A DNA stretch of 64,000 nt from Andalucia godoyi. Lineage: Eukaryota > Discoba > Jakobea > Jakobida > Andaluciidae. The notes under the pieces are model-generated. The model saw only the letters and a list, made by a program, of their open reading frames with translations. It did not search any database and was not told the DNA's origin. The DNA lies in assembly GCA_009859145.1 (NCBI GenBank), contig VRVR01000003.1:124001-188000 (forward strand), given 5' to 3'. Position numbers and translations under genes: made by a program. Shown here piece after piece: positions 10,101 through 19,355 of this stretch; position 1 is the first letter of the stretch; every line of letters begins with the position of its first letter.

Positions 10101-11072
10101 TTACTCGTCATCACCATCGTTTTCGTTTTTTTCGTCGTTTTCGTCGTCTTCGGCGCTGTCAGCGTTGCTGTTGTTGTTGCTGCTGTTTTCGTTATCGGAG
10201 GAGGAATGGTAATTCTCAAACAGTGAACGCAGTCCTTCCGAGACCTTCGGTTGAGACTCCAGACGCGGCTTCTTGGATTTCAGTTGCATCGCCAGTTGTG
10301 CAATTCTGCTGCTTCCCAACGGCCGTTTCTTACTCTCGGCCGCCGGCTCTACGACGCCAGCATCCAGAAGTCGTCTCTCAGTCTGTTCGTTTGCATGACC
10401 ATCATGACCATCGTCTACTATACTACCATCTGACTCCAAAACCTCTTCAAACACAGGTGGATAACCATGCATGTGTTCACGTGCACGGTCATCCACGTTA
10501 CCATCATCGCGGTTTCCGGCATGCACAGCCCGAATGCTTGAGAGTAAGTCTTTCTGCGAGACCGTGTTTCTGCACTCCATCTGACTTTGAAGTGCATCAA
10601 TCGCTTGTTTCGCCTCCATTTCAGCCTTGTTCTCCGCAGTACGGGCTTCAAGCAGCTTAAGCGGATCACTTTCCAAGGACTCCTTTTCATCCTTGACCTT
10701 TGCTTTGCGGTCTGCTTCTTCCTTCAGCAGCGAATACAGTCTCTTGCAACCGTTCTCCGCAGCATAGTCAAAATGCTCGGGATCCGTTCGAATGGTAAAT
10801 TCCGCAGCACACATTGGACACTTCATATAGAACCGCAGAACCGTGATGGATCCAAGATACTTTTCGCCCTGCACAGCCTCCTTCCGAGCATTGAACTTTG
10901 TGTCGGATTTTATTATCTCGCCGCACGTGCTGCACTGCACATTGATCGGCAACATCATACGGATCTTCACTTGCCGCGGACCCGAACTCACATCTTTGGC
11001 CTTGCGTCGCGGAACCTTGGATGGATCAAAATCAGGAGGATAATACTTTGAAAATACTTTGCGTTCCGACAT
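10101..11072 (-). CDS. YJU2: Splicing factor YJU2 (CWC16 family)
   Basis: YJU2 (CCDC94) promotes the first catalytic step of splicing next to the Prp19 complex. The 323-aa product begins with the conserved MSERKVFSKYYPPDFDPSK, which fixes the start at 11072. The frame remains open further upstream but encodes only hydrophobic low-complexity sequence there. A zinc-binding pair follows, CSTCGE and KCPMCAAE, around the family motif FNARKEAVQGEKYLG and TDPEHFDYAAENG. The C-terminal half is charged coiled coil, then a Ser/Asn/Asp-rich tail. The gene is consistent with the working spliceosomal introns seen in the window. It converges on the small two-exon gene. Confidence 0.95.
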   Translation of the reverse strand: MSERKVFSKYYPPDFDPSKVPRRKAKDVSSGPRQVKIRMMLPINVQCSTCGEIIKSDTKFNARKEAVQGEKYLGSITVLRFYMKCPMCAAEFTIRTDPEHFDYAAENGCKRLYSLLKEEADRKAKVKDEKESLESDPLKLLEARTAENKAEMEAKQAIDALQSQMECRNTVSQKDLLSSIRAVHAGNRDDGNVDDRAREHMHGYPPVFEEVLESDGSIVDDGHDGHANEQTERRLLDAGVVEPAAESKKRPLGSSRIAQLAMQLKSKKPRLESQPKVSEGLRSLFENYHSSSDNENSSNNNSNADSAEDDENDEKNENDGDDE

Positions 11073-11535
11073 GTCACACAACGAAGAACAGAAAGAACAG
11101 GACAGCTGAAGGAGAAAATAAAAGATGAGAAAAATACTCGTCAAGAAACATGCGTAAAAATGAAAGAAAGAAATATAGGAGTACCATCCTCCAACCCAAA
11201 CCTCTCCCAAACACTTGTCTCGACAGGCTGCGCCTCAAACAGATTTTTTTTGTTAAAAAAAATTGTGGCAAAAGTGACTTTTTACAGTCAGCATCAGCGC
11301 CCATCATCAATTACAAGGAATCGATTGTCAATATTCGACAGTGTCTCTCAGTGGGCCTCGACCTGCACACCTTCAGCCATACTTTCCGATGATATTCACT
11401 GCCGTCCCACCAGACGTTTGGGTTGGAAGGTTTATACACAGGAAGCCAAAAAAGAAAAAAAGTTTTCACACGGACAGTACCAACCGCTAGAACCAACAGT
11501 GTTATTGTTCCTCACCGCTCGCCAAAACACGAATC
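11073..11535. other. YJU2 upstream spacer
   Basis: This 463-nt region lies between the YJU2 start and repeat copy A. Purine-rich and A-rich segments predominate, which read as pyrimidine-rich on the YJU2 coding strand. No coding or RNA feature is recognised. It probably contains the YJU2 promoter. Confidence 0.4.
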
Positions 11536-12048
11536 ACTATTGATCATCAGCTAAGCTGTCACTGAAGACAGATTCAATTGAACCGACTCTACATCAAAGG
11601 GTCTTCGCAACCAACGAATTCTCCAATCGATTCAACATCCAAAAAGGAACGTTGGAGGAAACAGAATGTGGTCGGCGAACGCCGCTTTTGTCTTTGCTCC
11701 TTCTTGTTCTCTGACTTGAAAGCGCGAATTCCGAACGAAAATCGATCACATCGTCGTGATTTGATGATCATCCGCTTGTTCAGCAAGTTGCGACAAGAGG
11801 GAATCAACAGGTTTCTTGGTTCTCGGTATCTTCGGACATGGCCGGTTTGAGTTTGTTGGGAAGATCCCCTCTTTGGAGCCATGAGATGTTTTGTCTTTGA
11901 TGAAAGGTGCTGCTTGAGGAAAGACAAATGGAAGATGTGATAGAATGAACGCACAAAAAAGTGAAAGAATGAAAAACATTCTAGACTTGACTACGGTAAG
12001 AAAATCGCATTGTTTGATGTTTCAATGCTGATACACAAAAGCAGTCAA
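11536..12048 (-). repeat. 513-bp dispersed inverted repeat, copy A
   Basis: This block is the reverse complement of 48128-48640. Identity covers the whole 513 nt where compared, and translations agree in three different frames. Identity stops abruptly at both ends; beyond it the flanks share at most ACGG on one side. No terminal inverted repeat or target-site duplication is obvious. On the minus strand it contains the 77-codon ORF annotated separately. Confidence 0.9.
11746..11979 (-). CDS. Putative small secreted protein in repeat copy A
   Basis: This 77-aa ORF starts at an ATG (11979). It opens with MFFILSLFCAFILSHLPFVF, a plausible signal peptide with a cleavage-like PQA/A. A short basic, Pro/Ser-rich mature part ends DDHQITTM. 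An identical ORF lies in copy B. I know no family for it. A 97-codon ORF in another frame of the same repeat is equally intact because the copies are identical, so coding status is uncertain. Confidence 0.35.
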   Translation of the reverse strand: MFFILSLFCAFILSHLPFVFPQAAPFIKDKTSHGSKEGIFPTNSNRPCPKIPRTKKPVDSLLSQLAEQADDHQITTM

Positions 12049-12426
12049 ACCGTGTTTTGTATTTTCCCCTTCTTTGATCACGCCCCCTTGGGTTGTTGTT
12101 GCCAGGGCAAAGAATCCGTCCCATTGACTCTGAGAACTTTATAATTTTTCCTATTGGGAAAAAGGCCTCTGATTTGAGATTTTTTTTTTCCCGTTCGGAC
12201 CTTCCTTCTTCGTTTGCTGTATCCTACGCTTTTCCTTTTCTCTTCTCCTTTTTTTTTTTGTTTTGTTTTGTTGTATATTTTTGATACCCGAAACTACGTT
12301 CTTCTTTTCGTTTCTTTCCTTCCCGCTCGCTTCCTCTTTTACTGCTTTGCTGAACTTTCTGCTTCTTGTTTCGCTTCTCTTCAGCGGGCGTGTCATTTTC
12401 GTCTTTCTCCTTGTTTTCGATTGGGA
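12049..12426. other. CDC50 upstream region
   Basis: This pyrimidine-rich region upstream of the CDC50 ATG has a T-run near 12180 and CTT/TTC-rich sequence at 12200-12400. The reading frame of CDC50 stays open to 12214 without conserved content, so I treat it as 5' UTR and promoter. Confidence 0.45.
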
Positions 12427-13518
12427 ATGTCTGGAGCACCTCCGACGCCTGCTGCTGGCGGAGAGCAGTCCAAGAAGCCAAAGGATTCGGCGTTTCGCCA
12501 GCAACGTCTTCCTGCATGGATGCCTGTGTTTTCACCTCGGTGGGTAATCGCAACGTTTTTCCTTGTTGGAATCGTGTTTATTCCGATCGGAATTGCAGTC
12601 CTTTTGACTTCGAATGACATCAAGGAAGTGAGCGTCGAGTATCAACAACAGTGCTCGTCAGTCCGAGATAGAAAGCAAGGAAACTCGTCCTGGGCACCAT
12701 GTTCTGTGACACTTGAATTTAGTGTTCCGGAGAAAATGAAGCAGCCGGTTTACCTCTACTACCAGCTGGATAACTTCTATCAGAACCACAGAAGATATGT
12801 GCAGTCACGCGACGATCCGCAGCTTCGTGGAGACGAACGCTCGTATTCGCAGATCGAGAACTGCCAGCCTGTGCGTTCTGTGGGCGATCTTTCCGGGGAT
12901 CCGTCGAGTTCGCTGGATAAAATCTTTTCGCCGTGCGGCTTGATTGCTTGGTCGATGTTCAACGATTCATTCACCATCACGCAATCCGGCAGCGCGTCTG
13001 CAATTTGCAACACGCAAGACAGCGCGAATACGCCGTGCACGGGCAGCGGGGTTGCGTGGTCCTCGGACAAGGATGTGAAGTTTGGGGCTGCGAATTCCGC
13101 CTACAAGTACCGAGCCGGAGGTGCTAATCCGTTCTATCCGAATGAGCCAACTCATGCCTTGCCCTCGCAGACCAACGAGGACTTTATGGTCTGGATGAGG
13201 ACGGCTGCGCTTCCTACTTTCCGAAAGCTGTACAGAATCATCAAGACGGATGTGGATTCTGGAAAGTACACGCTATCGATCACCGATAACTTCCCGGTCC
13301 AGGAGTTCAGTGGGAAGAAGTACATGGTGCTGAGCACTGCTGCGTGGATCGGCGGAAAGAATCCGTTTCTTGGTATTGCGTACCTTGTCGTCGGTTCGCT
13401 GTCAATGCTCTTTGGGATCGTCTTTGGAATCAAGGAGGTGATTGCGCCGAGAAAGGAGGAGGATCTGAGACACTTGCTCGAATCGCACTTTGCAGCCGCA
13501 TCACCCATCTCCGAGTAG
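12427..13518 (+). CDS. CDC50: CDC50/LEM3 family flippase subunit
   Basis: CDC50 (TMEM30) proteins are the beta subunits of P4-ATPase lipid flippases and are needed for ER exit and activity. The 363-aa product has a cytosolic N-terminus with FRQQRLPAWMPVFSP, a family hallmark. TM1 is at about 40-62, a large Cys-containing lumenal domain follows (PVYLYYQLDNFYQNHRRYVQS, then CGLIAWSMFND), and TM2 is at about 312-336, followed by a short tail. Conserved elements include IPIG in TM1 and LG.AY near TM2. ATG 12427 gives the normal family length; upstream in-frame sequence is low complexity. TRAPPC8 follows on the same strand. Confidence 0.95.
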   Translation: MSGAPPTPAAGGEQSKKPKDSAFRQQRLPAWMPVFSPRWVIATFFLVGIVFIPIGIAVLLTSNDIKEVSVEYQQQCSSVRDRKQGNSSWAPCSVTLEFSVPEKMKQPVYLYYQLDNFYQNHRRYVQSRDDPQLRGDERSYSQIENCQPVRSVGDLSGDPSSSLDKIFSPCGLIAWSMFNDSFTITQSGSASAICNTQDSANTPCTGSGVAWSSDKDVKFGAANSAYKYRAGGANPFYPNEPTHALPSQTNEDFMVWMRTAALPTFRKLYRIIKTDVDSGKYTLSITDNFPVQEFSGKKYMVLSTAAWIGGKNPFLGIAYLVVGSLSMLFGIVFGIKEVIAPRKEEDLRHLLESHFAAASPISE

Positions 13519-14155
13519 GCGTCTTGAGGATGGTATTTTTTTGAATGGTCTGCGATGATGTACGTTGCGTCCTTGCGGTTGTCTCTCCTATTGCTGCTCC
13601 TGTTGCCGTTATTATTTGTTGAATGGTTCTCATTGTTGTTTTGTCGATGGTCCGGTACGATCATTGCCGTGTCTTTGTGGTGTGTGGGTCATCTGTGGAA
13701 TTCTGTTGCATCGAATCCCTTGCACTTGTACATTCTCGAATTAGTGGGTAAAAAGTGTTATGTTTTCCAAGTGCGAAACACCTTGCAATCTCTTCCTCCG
13801 CTTGCAGCTTTCTGTGAACTGTGTGTCATCCATCACCCGATCGTTCTCCAACTTTCCGAGTCTCGGAAAAGTGAACAAATCCCATCCCGTCTGCTGTATT
13901 CGTCCATTTGCCGGGCTATTTGGGCACTTCTGTCCTTTGAGTCCCACCAACCAAGCACCACGAGAAAAGGCATGGCGCACAGTCCAAACACTGTCTTTCT
14001 ATTCCATATTTTCTTTCTTTCTTACTTTCTTACTTTCTCTTTCTTTCCTTCTTTCTGTCTTTCTTCCTTCTCCCCTTTTCTTTCTCCAGCTTTCCACACC
14101 ATCTTCAAATTCCCATTTTTCAATCTTGATTTTCTGCCGCCTGTCCACGAAAAAA
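13519..14155. other. Spacer between CDC50 and TRAPPC8
   Basis: This 637-nt region is pyrimidine-rich, with (TTTC)-like sequence at about 14005-14095 just before the TRAPPC8 ATG. Open frames crossing it, including one continuous with TRAPPC8, show Leu/Phe/Ser low complexity and no family match. It probably holds the 3' UTR and then the promoter. Confidence 0.5.
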
Positions 14156-17100
14156 ATGTCGGCAGGGAACACGGATCTTGCGGCAATACTTTCTCGAGTC
14201 TTCGCACCACTTGTTTTGGTTGTCGGGACCCCAGCAGCTGAGGCGCTGTGCTCGAGACTCCATGGTTGTACGCTGGTGGAGCTGTTTACTCGGCATCGAC
14301 ATGTTACGTTTGGCGACTCTCCGCTGATTTCGCCCCTCTCTTCATCGTCCATTAACCTTGCGCAAGCAACTGCCCAAGGTATTCTGCCTTCTCCGTCGCA
14401 GGCAAACATGGCTGCGCAGCCTGTGCAGCCAATTCCTCTTCCGACTGCTACCGCAGAGCCTTTTCGTTCGTTTACCCTCCGATACGCAGCTTTAAATGAT
14501 ACGATTGAGATTCCGCGAGAGGAAGTAGATAAGCAGCTCATCCAGACTCTGGCGGATGCGCAACCAAACTTTCAGTATGCCGACCCGGACGCCAATGCGT
14601 TTGGAATCACAGACCCGACTGCCAGACAGCTTGCAGAAGGTGTGAATGCGGCATCTGTTGTCCTGCCTCAGTATGCGAGCAGTCATTTTGATGCGTTTTT
14701 CGAAGCGTACCTTGCGTCGTTTCGGGCCACCCCGGCAGACTCGCTGCTCCACCCGATTGCAGCCGTCGTTGCTTGTACGTCCTCGGACATTCCTTACGAA
14801 GCAACTCTTGACAAGTTGTTTTCAGCAGATCGCTGCCAAGACGTTTTAAAGTCATACAAGGCGAATCTGCTGCCAGTCATGAAGTTCCACTTGCTGCTGC
14901 ATGATGACGACAACGGCATGAGCCCTTTGACAGAAGCCTTTCAGGAAACGGAAATGGTGCTTTTCAAGAAGTATGCCGGAAAGTTTGCCTTGTGGTCTGA
15001 GTTTTCAAGAATGCCTGCTTCTGATTTCGCGGGATTTGCTCGTTTCTTTGCCCAAGAACATCTTTTTCCATTCCTTGGTTTGATGGCCCGCGAACTTACC
15101 CATCGGATAGCACAATCCAAAAAGTCGATTGGTTCAAAGATATCGTCCTGGTTTTCGTCCAAGAAGAAAAGCAAGGAAGAGGAGCAAAGAGAAGAAGAGG
15201 AATCCCTATACGTTGCCAAGAGGTTTGGCGATATTTTGTTCTACCTTCGAGAATACGAGGCTGCATTGATCCATTATCGAAATGCACTGTCGGATGCCAA
15301 GAATAGTGAGCGAATATATGCGTCTATCCAGGAATCCTGTTTGCTGAGTGCTACTTTGCTGTCTCTTGCGGTTGCTGCGGGTGGACATCCAGCAAGTGTC
15401 GCGGACAAGGACTTGCGCGGAGTGATTGACAATTCTCTCGATTCCTCTCTCCGGCACTACGAAAAAGCTGGTGCACCGCTTGCATATGCTCGTGTCCTTC
15501 TGCTCTGGGCGGCGTTTGCTTCGAAACGAGAGCCGCTGCGTGCGATAGAGGCATTTGCGCGTCTGGGAGCATTGAGCAATATTGGAAACCCGTCGCTGTA
15601 TGCTGCGGTCTCTCTCGAGCAGGTTGCGCAGCTTATTCTTGTTGCATATGGGACGAGACAGCTTCGAAAAGCGACTCTGTATTTGGTGCTGGCAGGGTTC
15701 CGGTATGCACAAGTGTCATTGCGATTCCATGCTCTCCGATGCTATGTTTTTGCATATCGGGCGTTCTTTACAAGTCGCAGATGGCGCTTGGTGCGGGATC
15801 ATTGTGATGCGACCATGAGTCGACTGTATGCGTCTCTAGGACTTTATTGCGATGCGATTCGGACCTCTCATTATCTTACCGTGACCACCAGGGAAGAACG
15901 GTACTGGAGAGAGATGGTAAGTGTCATTGATTCATTTTGCCGCGAGGGCGCTGATTCAAATGATTCTCGTGGTGAGATGCATATTCAAAAAAAGAATCAG
16001 CACGTTTACATCTTGCAAATGCAGCTACCGGGAATATCAGTTGAGTCTGTTCAATGCGTGCCGCTTCCGTGGTCGGAACCCATTGTCTTGCCCATGGGTG
16101 ACGGTGCTTCCAAGAGCTATCTTGCCGAAGAAGACGCCTCGGTATTCCGCGAAATGCAGGGTGCGCTTTGGAACCGCTTTCGTCGATCGTCAAAGAATCA
16201 GCCCCAAAAGTACAACATGCAACCATTCGGCATGATACCAGGGCTTTTCAAGGAAAGGGACAGCAAAGATCTTGCTGGTACCGCATCTGTGATCGCTGCT
16301 TCTGAGCCGATCTTTGTCTCGGTGCAGTTGAGTAATCCCTTGCCTTGTGAGTTACGCTTGACAAACGTTACGCTAATTGCATCTTACAAGGATGATCTGT
16401 TGCCCAAGAGATCGGGAAAGAAATTTTTTGATGAAACATCGGAAAAGGCTGTGGATCTTGATGTGTCGACATTGTCCTTGGTCGTTCTCCCATCCAACAC
16501 CACGCTTATCGTACGCATTCGAGTGGTTCCATCCCGGTCTGGTTTGATACATGTCAGTGGACTGCTGTATGGCATCGAAGGTTTGCCAGGTGCGCAGTTT
16601 CGGTGGATTTTCCATCGTGAAGAGAAGCGCTTGTATTCAATTGCAAAGAGAAAGGAGGAGTTCAAGGAGGAGTCATCAACGTGGATCAGATCAGTGGAAT
16701 CCCTTCCTCGTATAGAAATGGGATTTCCTTCTGCAGGAACGGAATCCGTTCTTCAACTGGGATACGGAGAAGTACGATCTATTCAGTTGACTCTTACCAA
16801 TGCCGGTATGCATGCTGCCGGTTCGCTGTGGCTGCAACTCAGCCACCCCGAATGCCTGGACCTTGTTGCTTCATCAACTTCGAACGATGCGGGTGTGCTG
16901 AAAGAGGAAATTGCCGATGCAGATCCTTCCATGTTTGATCTGTCTCGCATCGGTGTATCCGGCATTGATCCTGGTCAAACGGTCTCTGTAAACTTGTCGC
17001 TGCGCGGTGCGCGACATGGTCCAGTGCGGATTCGACTGTGCCTATTTTACGAGGCCGGACATCTGTCCGCCGGAGATGGTACACCGAGAATCCGCTACGC

Positions 17101-19207
17101 ACATACCACTCTGAATCTTCTCGTCGCAAACATGTTGAGCACGCACATCACGTGCGTTCCATCTGTTGTTTCACCAAAGACGTATACAATGCGGGTTGAA
17201 TTTCGGAACGAGTCTGAAGACTTTGAACTCCGGATTCCTCGTCTCGCTCTGATCTCCCGCTCTTGGAGGCTCGCGAGGCTGGATCCCCCTGTCGACCACG
17301 TGACCATCAAGGCTGCGGATTCGGTGTCCATGTATTTCCTTGTTCAGCATGATGACGACCACTCGGACGCTGTGTTTACGCACCAGAATGTTTTTGCATT
17401 CGGCAGCCATGCTTCTGATGACTTTCTTCCGTGGAGACTGCTTCTCGCGGACTCTGCAGCCAAGCAGTTGTTGGCATCCGATTCTTCTCCGAAGGACTCG
17501 AAGGCTGGAACAAACATGCCAGCGTTTCCTCCTCGCAAGAAAGCAAAGAAGCGATCGAGACCTTCCAGATATGCCTTTGAGGGTGTCTCTCTGTACCCGT
17601 TTTTGCGAAAGGATTCGTTCTCGCTTGTTGTCTTTTTCGAAGTTCACCAACCGTCAACTGGGCTCATGTCTGAGTTTTTCTCAGCTGGAACTGCCCGCGA
17701 AGGGACATTGTTTCTGTTGGATGCACCATTGGTCCTGCGAATTCCGCCTCGCAAGATCCTGGTCCCGCTGCTGTCGATTGCCCCTTCTCCGTCAGAACCG
17801 ATTGTGCTTTCGTCGCTTGATCTACGGTCTCCTCTGAAAATTTCTGTTCGCGCACCGAAGGATCCCAGATTTGGCCATGGAGCGAATTTCGATATTCCTA
17901 TGCAGGTCGTAGTGTCGAATATCCATGCAGATCGGATGGAGTCCTTTCGCGTCTTCCTGCTTTCGTGCTTTCCTGCCGTCATTGAGCAAAGCGCAGTCCG
18001 CATTCGAAATCTTGTGCACAGAAGTGGGCCGCGATTCGTTTGGGTTGGTCCCACATCAAGATCATTCCGCGATCTTGCGCCATTTGCCTCTGTCTCCATG
18101 AGTGCGAAGGCGCGTGTCTTCAAGCCAGGTTATTACGACCTGAATGCAATTGTTGTGGAGTGGTATCCCGCTCTTGGAAAACGTTATGTTGCAAACGCTG
18201 ATGATGAATTTGAAGTTCTGGATGACGACGATGACGACGATGACGAGAAAGCGAACACAAAACTGCCCTCTAATTCGGAGAGGGTATGGATTGTGATTCC
18301 GGCCGAGATGTGGATCCGCGTTGACGAATGTCCGGCAAGCAATGGAGGTTCAGTGCCTGCTGACGATATGATCGACATCGACAATCTGGACAGCATCGAA
18401 GAAAACCTCGTGTTGGACAGCGTAGCTCTGCCGTCGTCAAATCGGAGCTCCGTGGTCTTGGAACACGTCAGTAATGCCATGTCCCCCGTTCACGCGATGC
18501 CTTCGGATCAGTTCCTGTCTGTGCATACTCCTCAAGCCCACAGTGCAGTAACCTCAAGGAGCCACTCTCCTGTGGGTTCTTCGTCGAGTTTTGAAGGAGA
18601 TGACTCTGCGGGTGGTGCGCATCCCACTGAAATGGTGGAAGAAATGATTGTCCTCGATCCGTCTGCCAGAACGGAGAATTTGGAAGATCCGTTTTCGGTG
18701 CACGGCTCTTTTGAAAATGAGTCTTCTCAGCAACCACCAGCTGCTGCAGACGGTTTCGATTTGTCCTCCGGGCATGCAGCCTCCCAGCCGTCGATTGAAG
18801 TTTCGGTTCCTTTCGGATCAGAGAGCCAAGTTTCCGAGTCGGTGCGTGTCTTGGGAGAGCACGATAGCCCGCACAGTTCTGAGCACGTCGTTTCCGATGA
18901 TTTCTTTTTTGCTTCGAATGTTCCGGAACCGAGTCCATCGTCGATGAGTTCCCCTGCCCCAGCCTCGAGTGCACTTTCGGATGGTTTGTTTTCTGGGAAG
19001 CAGCCACGGAAGTCGTCCTCTATGCCTGTTGCGTTTGATACCTTGAGCAACGATGACCCCTTTGCTTCTTTTCAGCAACCTGTGCAGCAAACACCCGCTC
19101 CCGCGGCCCAAGGAACATCGGCATCACTCTCCATTGATGACCTTCTCGGTGCCACAACTCCTCCCGCAAACAAGTCGAGCAACTCTGTGGATGACTTTCT
19201 GTTCTAA
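14156..19207 (+). CDS. TRAPPC8: TRAPP III subunit TRAPPC8/Trs85
   Basis: TRAPPC8 is the TRAPPIII-specific subunit that directs Rab1 activation to autophagy and early secretory membranes. The 1683-aa product starts MSAGNTDLAAILSRVF. It then shows the Trs85 pattern: AAEALCSRLHGCTLVELF, later FARFFAQEHLFPFLGLMARELT and IGSKISSWF, then helical TPR-like repeats (about 360-600) and Ig-like beta domains. An acidic run lies near residue 1355. The last ~290 residues are a Ser/Pro-rich disordered tail with DPF motifs (NLEDPFSVH, NDDPFASF), IDDLLG and terminal DDFLF. These resemble clathrin-adaptor binding motifs. ATG 14156 was chosen because upstream in-frame sequence is pyrimidine-rich low complexity. 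Confidence 0.9.
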   Translation: MSAGNTDLAAILSRVFAPLVLVVGTPAAEALCSRLHGCTLVELFTRHRHVTFGDSPLISPLSSSSINLAQATAQGILPSPSQANMAAQPVQPIPLPTATAEPFRSFTLRYAALNDTIEIPREEVDKQLIQTLADAQPNFQYADPDANAFGITDPTARQLAEGVNAASVVLPQYASSHFDAFFEAYLASFRATPADSLLHPIAAVVACTSSDIPYEATLDKLFSADRCQDVLKSYKANLLPVMKFHLLLHDDDNGMSPLTEAFQETEMVLFKKYAGKFALWSEFSRMPASDFAGFARFFAQEHLFPFLGLMARELTHRIAQSKKSIGSKISSWFSSKKKSKEEEQREEEESLYVAKRFGDILFYLREYEAALIHYRNALSDAKNSERIYASIQESCLLSATLLSLAVAAGGHPASVADKDLRGVIDNSLDSSLRHYEKAGAPLAYARVLLLWAAFASKREPLRAIEAFARLGALSNIGNPSLYAAVSLEQVAQLILVAYGTRQLRKATLYLVLAGFRYAQVSLRFHALRCYVFAYRAFFTSRRWRLVRDHCDATMSRLYASLGLYCDAIRTSHYLTVTTREERYWREMVSVIDSFCREGADSNDSRGEMHIQKKNQHVYILQMQLPGISVESVQCVPLPWSEPIVLPMGDGASKSYLAEEDASVFREMQGALWNRFRRSSKNQPQKYNMQPFGMIPGLFKERDSKDLAGTASVIAASEPIFVSVQLSNPLPCELRLTNVTLIASYKDDLLPKRSGKKFFDETSEKAVDLDVSTLSLVVLPSNTTLIVRIRVVPSRSGLIHVSGLLYGIEGLPGAQFRWIFHREEKRLYSIAKRKEEFKEESSTWIRSVESLPRIEMGFPSAGTESVLQLGYGEVRSIQLTLTNAGMHAAGSLWLQLSHPECLDLVASSTSNDAGVLKEEIADADPSMFDLSRIGVSGIDPGQTVSVNLSLRGARHGPVRIRLCLFYEAGHLSAGDGTPRIRYAHTTLNLLVANMLSTHITCVPSVVSPKTYTMRVEFRNESEDFELRIPRLALISRSWRLARLDPPVDHVTIKAADSVSMYFLVQHDDDHSDAVFTHQNVFAFGSHASDDFLPWRLLLADSAAKQLLASDSSPKDSKAGTNMPAFPPRKKAKKRSRPSRYAFEGVSLYPFLRKDSFSLVVFFEVHQPSTGLMSEFFSAGTAREGTLFLLDAPLVLRIPPRKILVPLLSIAPSPSEPIVLSSLDLRSPLKISVRAPKDPRFGHGANFDIPMQVVVSNIHADRMESFRVFLLSCFPAVIEQSAVRIRNLVHRSGPRFVWVGPTSRSFRDLAPFASVSMSAKARVFKPGYYDLNAIVVEWYPALGKRYVANADDEFEVLDDDDDDDDEKANTKLPSNSERVWIVIPAEMWIRVDECPASNGGSVPADDMIDIDNLDSIEENLVLDSVALPSSNRSSVVLEHVSNAMSPVHAMPSDQFLSVHTPQAHSAVTSRSHSPVGSSSSFEGDDSAGGAHPTEMVEEMIVLDPSARTENLEDPFSVHGSFENESSQQPPAAADGFDLSSGHAASQPSIEVSVPFGSESQVSESVRVLGEHDSPHSSEHVVSDDFFFASNVPEPSPSSMSSPAPASSALSDGLFSGKQPRKSSSMPVAFDTLSNDDPFASFQQPVQQTPAPAAQGTSASLSIDDLLGATTPPANKSSNSVDDFLF

Positions 19208-19355
19208 TTTACAACAATAATAATAATAATAATAATTAATTAATTAAATTTTAAAAAAACAATAATTAAAATAGCAATAAAACATAATATTGAGTAAGCA
19301 GTCTTTTCACAAGGCTTGCTCCATTCCATTGCAATTTATAAATGGAAAGGACATT

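Noticed and set aside
13555..14241. Long frame starting with two ATGs and running into the TRAPPC8 start
   Set aside because: The composition is low-complexity Leu/Phe/Ser from pyrimidine tracts, and it overlaps TRAPPC8 in another frame.
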